From contig JAISEG010000009.1 in assembly GCA_031264245.1 (NCBI GenBank), forward strand, positions 86,210 to 150,209: a stretch of 64,000 bases of DNA. The letters run 5' to 3'. Position 1 is the stretch's first letter; each line of letters begins with the position of its first letter. This DNA is from Oscillospiraceae bacterium (GTDB lineage: Bacteria > Bacillota > Clostridia > Oscillospirales > JAAYOS01). The notes under the pieces are model-generated. The model made no database searches, was not told the origin of the DNA, and worked only from the letters and a program-made list of their open reading frames with translations. Shown piece after piece: positions 58,647 through 64,000 of the stretch. The translations under genes and the position numbers were made by a program.

Positions 58647-59398
58647 AGCTTCTCGACCGACCTGCCGAACGCCAATGTGATAAATCTGAGCTGTGAGTCC
58701 GCCCCGCAGTTTATCATTTCGCCGTCCGATTCAACGATGCACCCGCCCCCTTCGATGGACGGATCGTCGATAACCGCCGCGGTTACCGTCTCGTCGCCCA
58801 AAACGAAGCGCGCGCTGCCTGACGGGAAGAAGCGTTCGTATTCCGCGCTGTTTACCCGTATGGTGAGCTTCCCCTCCCATTTCATCTGTTTCAGCGCCTT
58901 TTTGATCATCTCCTCAAATATTGTATCGTCGTTTTTTATCGCAACATTAACGATTTTTTTCGCGACCGCCAAAACAAGGTCGATAATCTCCCCCTCCATG
59001 CCGTCGAGCAGCCTGTCACGTGAGCTCAAAGCCTCCGAAATAAGGCTGTCTATACTTTCCTTTCCCTCTTTAAGCTGAACGGACAAGGCGTCCTCCGCGG
59101 AAGCCTTGCCCTCATTATATCCATCCTGATATCCGTCCCGCCGCGCCGCCTCGCGCAGCTCCTCCGCCTCGGCCGCGGCGGCGCGTTCCAGCCGCTCCGC
59201 CTCCAGGCGGGCTTTTTTTATCAGCCCTTCGCTCTCAGCCCTGCCCTCGGATATGATTTTTTCACGCAGCGCTTCAAGCTCCCTGTCCCGCTCTCTGTCC
59301 CGCTCCTCATTCTCCCAGGAAGCCTCCTCCGTCCCCGAAGCCACCCGAACGGCGTCCCCGGCGGACAGATTAATTTTATCCCTTTCAATCCTAAACAA
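58643..59398 (-). CDS. fliH: Flagellar assembly protein FliH
   Basis: 251 residues. A charged coiled-coil region (about 30-90, ENEERDRERDRELEALREKI, Glu/Arg-rich) is followed by the V-ATPase E-like C-terminal domain (LSVQLKEGKESIDSLISEAL, DLVLAVAKKIVNVAIKNDDT). FliH regulates FliI. It overlaps fliG by 8 bp and fliI by 4 bp, typical of the conserved fliFGHI order. Confidence 0.93.
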   Translation of the reverse strand: MFRIERDKINLSAGDAVRVASGTEEASWENEERDRERDRELEALREKIISEGRAESEGLIKKARLEAERLERAAAAEAEELREAARRDGYQDGYNEGKASAEDALSVQLKEGKESIDSLISEALSSRDRLLDGMEGEIIDLVLAVAKKIVNVAIKNDDTIFEEMIKKALKQMKWEGKLTIRVNSAEYERFFPSGSARFVLGDETVTAAVIDDPSIEGGGCIVESDGEMINCGADSQLRFITLAFGRSVEKL

Positions 59399-60398
59399 TC
59401 AAATCATCTCCCTCTCCGCGGGCAACAATAATTTCCCCTGTGTCCTCCAGCTTGCGTATGACGTTTACTATCTTCTGCTGGGCCTCCTCGACGTCACGCA
59501 CCCGCACAGGCCCCATGACCTCCATATCGTCGCGCAGCATGTCCTGCAAGCGCTTGGATATGTTGTTGAATATTGCCTTTTTGACCTCCTCGGTCGACAT
59601 CTTGAGCGCAATGGAAAGGTCGGTGTTGTTGACCTCCTTGAGCACCCTTTGTATCGCCTGATTCGAGAGCTTCGCGACGTCCTCGAATACAAACAGCCGC
59701 TTTCTGATCTCCTCGGCAAGCTCGCTGTCGTTTATGTCGAGGTCCTCGAGGATTTTCCTCTCGGTTCCGCGGTCGAGCGAGTTTATTATCCCGACGATCG
59801 CGTCGATGCCGCCCACTGAAATCTGCTCGTTGAGCCCCATCGAGCTGACCTTCCTCTCGAGTATCCTCTCCGCTTCCTTCACATACTCCGGCGAGGTGCT
59901 GCCCATGTTGGCGATACGCCCGATCACCTCCGCCTGCCTCTGCTCCGGCAGCTCCGCAAGCACCTCGGCCGCCTGCTTGGAGTCGATGTAGGACAGCACA
60001 AGCGCTATGGTCTGCGGGTGCTCGTTTTGGATGACGTTCAATATTTGTATCGCGTCGGTGCGGCGGATAAAGTCAAACGGGCGCACCTGCAAGGAAGACG
60101 AGAGCTTCATGATAAGCTCGTTGGCCTTCTCCGGACCCAGCGCCTTTTCAAGTATGTCCCTTGCGTACCCGATGCCGCCCTCTGTGATAAACTTCTGCGC
60201 AAGGCACAGCTCATAAAATTCGTTTATGATCTGTGACTTTGTCTCGGCGTCCACCCTGCGGGTCGTTGTGATGCCCAGCGTCATCTGGCTTATTTCATCC
60301 TCGCTGAGATACTTGTAAAGCTCCGCCGAATAATCCCTTCCCAGGCTTATCAGCAAAATCGCGGCTTTTTCCTTCGGCGTCAAGTCATTAATAGGCAT
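59391..60398 (-). CDS. fliG: Flagellar motor switch protein FliG
   Basis: 335 residues, three-domain switch protein. Motifs: LTPKEKAAILLISLGRDYSA at the start, the EHPQTIALVLSYIDSKQAAE block in the middle domain, and the torque helix region FVFEDVAKLSNQAIQRVLKE with charged residues, then DLSIALKMSTEEVKKAIFNN. FliG joins the MS ring (FliF) and meets MotA. It follows fliF by 11 bp. Confidence 0.97.
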   Translation of the reverse strand: MPINDLTPKEKAAILLISLGRDYSAELYKYLSEDEISQMTLGITTTRRVDAETKSQIINEFYELCLAQKFITEGGIGYARDILEKALGPEKANELIMKLSSSLQVRPFDFIRRTDAIQILNVIQNEHPQTIALVLSYIDSKQAAEVLAELPEQRQAEVIGRIANMGSTSPEYVKEAERILERKVSSMGLNEQISVGGIDAIVGIINSLDRGTERKILEDLDINDSELAEEIRKRLFVFEDVAKLSNQAIQRVLKEVNNTDLSIALKMSTEEVKKAIFNNISKRLQDMLRDDMEVMGPVRVRDVEEAQQKIVNVIRKLEDTGEIIVARGEGDDLIV

Positions 60399-60409
60399 AC
60401 CGGCTCCCC

Positions 60410-62002
60410 TTACTCATCCGAAAGCCAATTGCGCAGCAGCTGCGCAACAGCCTGTGGATCCTTGTCAATAAATTTCTCAATCTTATCCACTTCTTCGGAT
60501 TTCGTTATTTCTATGTCCCTGCGAAGGAGTTCTTCCTCCGTGTCGTCCCCCGCGATATAGTCGATGTTCATCCCCGTGCCGTCCGCCATGACCACGCCCT
60601 GTTTGCTTGACGAGGCGCTCTTGACAATGGTCTTGACGAGTGAAATGACCGCCAGAGCGAGTAAAAGGATTATGATCCCGATTATCGCCATCCTTATAAT
60701 TTCACGTATCTGCATGGAGCGCATAAACGCTTCCTGTTCCCCAAGGGCGGAGGAGAAGGTGTCTTCGGTTATGACAAAGGGCAGCCGCTCGACGGATATG
60801 TATGTATCATCAACTCCTATGGCGTTTGCCACAAGGTTTCTCACGTTGCTTGTGTAGTCCTCCGAAATCGCCCCGCTGTCAATTATAATGGCGATGGACA
60901 GCTCCCTTATTCCTCCCTTTGCCTTTTCGATCTGCCGCGTCGTCTCGTTTATTTCGTAGTTCATCTCACGCAGGACCTTGCTGTAAAGCTCATCCTCGCC
61001 CAGCTCGCCGTAGGGGTATTCCACCGTCCCCATGCCGTTGGAATCGGTGCCGACCACTCCCCCCGCGCCGTCCGCGTACCGGGAGTTTTCGTACAGCTCC
61101 GACATGCTTACAATAAGCCCCTCGTCCGACCCGGGAACAGGCGGCGCGAATTCGACCGACTGAACCACCTCGCTGTCAAAATTCAGCGCGACGTGCACCG
61201 TGTTTTTAACTCTGTTGTAGCCGAACACAGGGGTCAGCAGATTTTGCACCTGCTGCTCAATCCGATCCCTTGTGGTCTGCTCAAGCTGCATCTGGTAGCT
61301 TATATTCCCCTCGCCGTCGATAAGGCTTGCCTGATTGGTCGAATACAGGTTCAGGTTCGTGTCCAGTATGCGGATATTTTCCACCGTAAGCCCCGGCACC
61401 GCCTTGGAAACCGTCTCCGCCAGCGAAATCGCCTCCTGACCGGTCAGCGTGCCTCCGTTTTTCACCTCAATAAGGATGGAGGCGGTCGCCGGTTGGTTGT
61501 AGGCGGATTTTACGTAGGAGGACTCCTTTTGCATACTGAGTATGACCGTACATTCCTTTATCTTGTCCACCTTGAGTATCAGCGTGCGTATGAACTGCTG
61601 GAGCTGATACTGCGCGTAGGTGCTTTTCTCCGCGTCGTTGGTGCCGAAGCCGGTGCCCTGCTGGAATATGCTGTAGTCCAGGTCTCCCGACTGGTACCCC
61701 CCGGCGCTCAGCCGCATCCTCGTCTCGGTCACCATGTCGCTGGGTATGAGTATCGTGCTCGTCCCCTGAGTTTTCACCGGGATACCCATTGCCTCAAGCT
61801 CCTGTAAAAGCTCGCCCGCCTCGCCCGCGCTCAGGTCGTTGTAGAGCACGCTGTACTCCACTCTGCCCAGAATGAGCGCGACCGCTATACCCAGTCCCAC
61901 GACCACGACCGCCAGCAGTATCAGCCGCTTCTTTTCCTTCGAGGAAAGCCCGGATAAAAAATCGGATATCTGCTTAAGCAGCTTTGTAAAAAAATCTCTC
62001 AT
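60410..62002 (-). CDS. fliF: Flagellar MS-ring protein FliF
   Basis: 530 residues. Two membrane helices (about 25-45 and 440-460) flank the ring-building modules (SVLYNDLSAGEAGELLQELE, TQGTSTILIPSDMVTETRMR, TLILKVDKIKECTVILSMQK). The C-terminal cytoplasmic peptide (EEVDKIEKFIDKDPQAVAQL then LRNWLSDE) binds FliG. GAGGATGG lies upstream of the ATG. It begins the first flagellar unit, divergent from flagellin. Usual neighbours fliE, flgB, flgC do not lie upstream. Confidence 0.96.
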   Translation of the reverse strand: MRDFFTKLLKQISDFLSGLSSKEKKRLILLAVVVVGLGIAVALILGRVEYSVLYNDLSAGEAGELLQELEAMGIPVKTQGTSTILIPSDMVTETRMRLSAGGYQSGDLDYSIFQQGTGFGTNDAEKSTYAQYQLQQFIRTLILKVDKIKECTVILSMQKESSYVKSAYNQPATASILIEVKNGGTLTGQEAISLAETVSKAVPGLTVENIRILDTNLNLYSTNQASLIDGEGNISYQMQLEQTTRDRIEQQVQNLLTPVFGYNRVKNTVHVALNFDSEVVQSVEFAPPVPGSDEGLIVSMSELYENSRYADGAGGVVGTDSNGMGTVEYPYGELGEDELYSKVLREMNYEINETTRQIEKAKGGIRELSIAIIIDSGAISEDYTSNVRNLVANAIGVDDTYISVERLPFVITEDTFSSALGEQEAFMRSMQIREIIRMAIIGIIILLLALAVISLVKTIVKSASSSKQGVVMADGTGMNIDYIAGDDTEEELLRRDIEITKSEEVDKIEKFIDKDPQAVAQLLRNWLSDE

Positions 62003-62079
62003 TGAGAACCATCCTCTTTTTCAAGTTGATTCGCGTAAAATATTTTTCTGTCGAAAACGAACCATTTCCCGCGGACATG

Positions 62080-62137
62080 CAGGCGCGCGCCCCTATACAC
62101 ATTATTCTCCGTAGGGGCGGTCATCGGCCGTCCGCAC
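62080..62137. repeat. GTAGGGGCGG family intergenic repeat, in the fliF leader
   Basis: GCGGACATGCAGGCGCGCGC followed by CCCTA, then after 15 AT-rich bases GTAGGGGCGGTCATCGGCCG. Both arms are present as in the 11538 copy. It lies between the fliF promoter (62207) and the ATG, so it is transcribed as an inverted repeat in the leader. Confidence 0.55.
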
Positions 62138-62206
62138 CGTCCTCCGTTCCGATTATCGCTCCGTATGAACATTAAATTTATCGCATTATATGATTTTATT
62201 ATAGAC

Positions 62207-62235
62207 ATGATACCATCTTCTGTGACTGTTTTCAA
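62207..62235 (-). promoter_or_regulatory. Promoter for the fliF operon
   Basis: Minus strand TTGAAA (62235-62230) and TATCAT (62212-62207), spacer 17. Leader of ~200 bases containing the GTAGGGGCGG repeat. The gap 62003-62501 (499 bp) holds this promoter, the repeat, and the flagellin promoter and leader. Confidence 0.55.
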
Positions 62236-62319
62236 CAAAATATTCAAAAAAAGTTGAAGCCATTTTTTATTGAAAAATAATAGTTTTTCCAGAAAAATTT
62301 TATTTTTTCAAAAAACAGC

Positions 62320-62346
62320 TAAAGCCGCGGCGGATTATCGCGATAA
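62320..62346 (+). promoter_or_regulatory. SigmaD/sigma28-type promoter of flagellin
   Basis: TAAA (62320-62323), 15-bp spacer, CGCGATAA (62339-62346); the consensus is TAAA-N15-GCCGATAA, 6 of 8 in the -10. The start site falls near 62354, giving a leader of ~148 bases. Confidence 0.75.
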
Positions 62347-62419
62347 TGCCATATAGAAGCGCTGTGACTGAAGCTCTTTCGGAAGGCGCCAGAAGACAGA
62401 GCCTCAGCCGCTAACGCGC

Positions 62420-62500
62420 TTTTGAGCAGGGAAGCTCAAAAACCAAAACCGGACCTTGTCCGGAAAATCATTTTTATTAAATTTCAGGGAGGAAATTTAA
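62420..62500 (+). promoter_or_regulatory. Two CsrA-type hairpins in the flagellin leader, one over the ribosome site
   Basis: Hairpin 1: TTTTGAGC-AGGGAA-GCTCAAAA (62420-62441), an 8-bp stem with a six-base loop. Hairpin 2: TTAAATTTC-AGGGAG-GAAATTTAA (62477-62500), a 9-bp stem with a six-base loop holding the Shine-Dalgarno, one base before the ATG. Both loops present AGGGA, the GGA-in-loop form bound by CsrA. A third small hairpin CCGGAC-CTT-GTCCGG lies between (62449-62463). In Bacillus, CsrA binds two such sites in the hag leader and is controlled by FliW. No csrA or fliW gene is in this window. Confidence 0.7.
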
Positions 62501-62501
62501 A

Positions 62502-64000
62502 ATGCGTATCAATAACAACATCACAGCGATCAACTCACACAGGCAGTATACCATCAACAACTCAGCAATAAGCAAAAACGTCGAGAAGCTGTCCTCCGGT
62601 TACAGAATTAACCGCGCGGGCGACGATGCGGCGGGTCTTGCCATATCCGAAAAAATGCGCGCGCAGATTCGCGGCTTGAACATGGCGAGCAAGAACTCTC
62701 AGGACGCCATCTCCATGGTTCAGACGGCTGAGGGCGCTCTCCAGTCCACCCATAACATCCTCCAGCGTATGCGTGAGCTGGCAGTCCAGTCCGCTTCCGA
62801 CACCAACGAGCAGACAATCGACCGCGGCGCTCTCCAGCAGGAGTTTGCAGCATTGAAGGCGGAAATCGACGACACCGCTTCACGCACACGCTTCAACGAC
62901 CAGAACCTCATCGACGGCACCTTCCAGAAGTTCCGCAACAGCGTTGACAACGCGAACACCAGCGTTACTGGCTGGAAGGGGATCGTCGTTGATAACGCTA
63001 AAGTCACCGGCAATCTCGCCGTGTCTTTCGCGTATAACGCTGCGACGACAACCCCCGCCACAGCTGGCACCGCCGCTACAGTTACCCCAGATGGCAGTAA
63101 TACATTTGCTGCGGCAGCCGGTACGACCGACGCCAACGGTTTGATCTCTATAAACGCAACCTTCACAGGCTACAAAACCAACGCGAACAACGGAATGACC
63201 TATACCCTCGAAGCGATAGGGGAAAAAGCTTCCGAGATGCAGCTTATTCTGCGCAACTCCTTGGGCGAGATCGTCAGCCAGACCGAGAAAGTCGATCTGA
63301 CCTCGTTGACAGCTAGCGGCACAACCGTTTCTTTCTCCGGCGTCGGCACTCTTAAGCTGGACGGTATCGCCGGAGGCAACTTCTCCGATGACATCAGCGG
63401 CGCCAACGCCCTCAAGGGTCTGATCAACGGAAACAAGTTTGCTTTCTCGAACGGTGTAACCCCGGGACCCGCCGTTGAAACCCCCGGCTCCGTTGATATC
63501 ACCATAGACGGTGAAACCGTGCGCGTCGGTCTCAACGACACCTCCGCGGTCTTCAGAGACAAAGGTATTGTAATTGAGTTTGATAAGATCAGCGACGCCG
63601 ATATAGCAGGTACTTCCGGGAAGTTTACTGGTACTACATTGGCGATCAAGCAGTTGAGCGGAAAAGCCATGATCATCCAGACGGGCGCAAACGAGAACGA
63701 TGAGCTCTCTATCAATATCGACGCCATGAACTCGGCAATGCTCGGTATTTCATTCTCCAGCATAAAGACGCAAAACTCCGCGTCAAGCGCCATCACCGAA
63801 GTCAACAACGCAATCAACCAGGTCTCCACCCAGCGCGCGGCTCTCGGAGCTCTCCAGAACCGCCTCGACTTCAAGATAGCCAACCTCGACACCTCGGCTG
63901 AGAACCTCCAGGCCGCTGAAAGCCGCATCCGCGACGTAGACATGGCTAAAGAGATGACAGCGTTCACAAAGAACAACATCCTCTTCCAGGCCTCCACCGC
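62502..64000 (+). CDS. hag: Flagellin (3' end cut by the window)
   Basis: 499 codons are visible. The start MRINNNITAINSHRQYTINN has a GGGAGG site in a hairpin loop 10 bases upstream. The N-terminal D0/D1 region (VEKLSSGYRINRAGDDAAGL, QTAEGALQSTHNILQRMREL) and the C-terminal D1/D0 (NRLDFKIANLDTSAENLQAA, ESRIRDVDMAKEMTAFTKNN) are strongly conserved, the latter nearly complete, so perhaps 15-25 residues are missing. The variable middle (about 150-410) is Thr/Ala/Gly-rich. It forms the filament and is expected to be sigmaD- and CsrA-controlled here. Confidence 0.97.
   Translation, partial: MRINNNITAINSHRQYTINNSAISKNVEKLSSGYRINRAGDDAAGLAISEKMRAQIRGLNMASKNSQDAISMVQTAEGALQSTHNILQRMRELAVQSASDTNEQTIDRGALQQEFAALKAEIDDTASRTRFNDQNLIDGTFQKFRNSVDNANTSVTGWKGIVVDNAKVTGNLAVSFAYNAATTTPATAGTAATVTPDGSNTFAAAAGTTDANGLISINATFTGYKTNANNGMTYTLEAIGEKASEMQLILRNSLGEIVSQTEKVDLTSLTASGTTVSFSGVGTLKLDGIAGGNFSDDISGANALKGLINGNKFAFSNGVTPGPAVETPGSVDITIDGETVRVGLNDTSAVFRDKGIVIEFDKISDADIAGTSGKFTGTTLAIKQLSGKAMIIQTGANENDELSINIDAMNSAMLGISFSSIKTQNSASSAITEVNNAINQVSTQRAALGALQNRLDFKIANLDTSAENLQAAESRIRDVDMAKEMTAFTKNNILFQAST

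Noticed and set aside
57648..59078. 476-codon open frame opposite fliI and fliH
   Set aside because: A shadow frame of two well-identified flagellar genes; composition is unlike a natural protein (Arg/His/Pro-rich) and there is no start signal.

Overview
The window looks like a chromosome segment of a flagellated, Gram-positive-type anaerobe of the class Clostridia, perhaps near Oscillospirales; the lineage is inferred from gene content, not from a marker tree. Pointers are an IreB-family regulator, the Prp protease with an extended L27, DapL-type diaminopimelate synthesis, FliM plus a CheC-type FliY, a ferredoxin-dependent 2-oxoacid oxidoreductase, SLH and NlpC/P60 surface proteins and strong AAGGAGG-like ribosome binding sites. 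Coding DNA is fairly GC-rich and gaps are AT-rich.

Layout: 1-4538 is a translation block (end of infB, rbfA, nrnA, truB, ribF) ending at a perfect hairpin shared with a convergent cation exporter. 5680-8227 holds rplU-prp-rpmA and obg. 8499-10268 is an Amt ammonium channel fused to a PII domain. 10340-18778 carries an S1-domain protein, DUF951, pheST, ireB, an NlpC/P60 endopeptidase and several unknowns. 18845-24038 has a HisF/HisH-like pair, asnA, dapF and dapL. 24114-26416 is a two-gene surface module resembling a split transcobalamin. 27084-29338 holds an HPt protein, a family 4 uracil-DNA glycosylase and ispDF. 29647-36808 groups an acyl-CoA synthetase with its XRE-cupin regulator and a MATE/ATPase/korDABC operon. 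37325-40259 is larEBC (nickel-pincer cofactor). 40630-46961 mixes regulators, an acetate transporter with an unusual leader, an aldo/keto reductase, an HDOD protein, CheV and a peptidoglycan dipeptidase. 47096-62002 is a flagellar gene cluster in two transcription units, interrupted by a toxin-antitoxin cassette, and flagellin (62502 to the window end) is divergent from it.

Repeats fill many gaps: hairpins beginning TAGACTTC, a repeat with a period near 70 bp and compensated variable stems, a GTAGGGGCGG family, and larger inverted repeats. The most interesting points are the flagellin leader with two hairpins that each present AGGGA in a six-base loop (CsrA-like), the small ORF and terminator ahead of satP, the D,D-dipeptidase fused to a dead L,D-transpeptidase domain, the HisF homologue with Gln at position 130, the split transcobalamin-like module, and two genes (fliJ and a small XRE gene) without a normal start codon. 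No tRNA, rRNA, CRISPR array or prophage was recognised.
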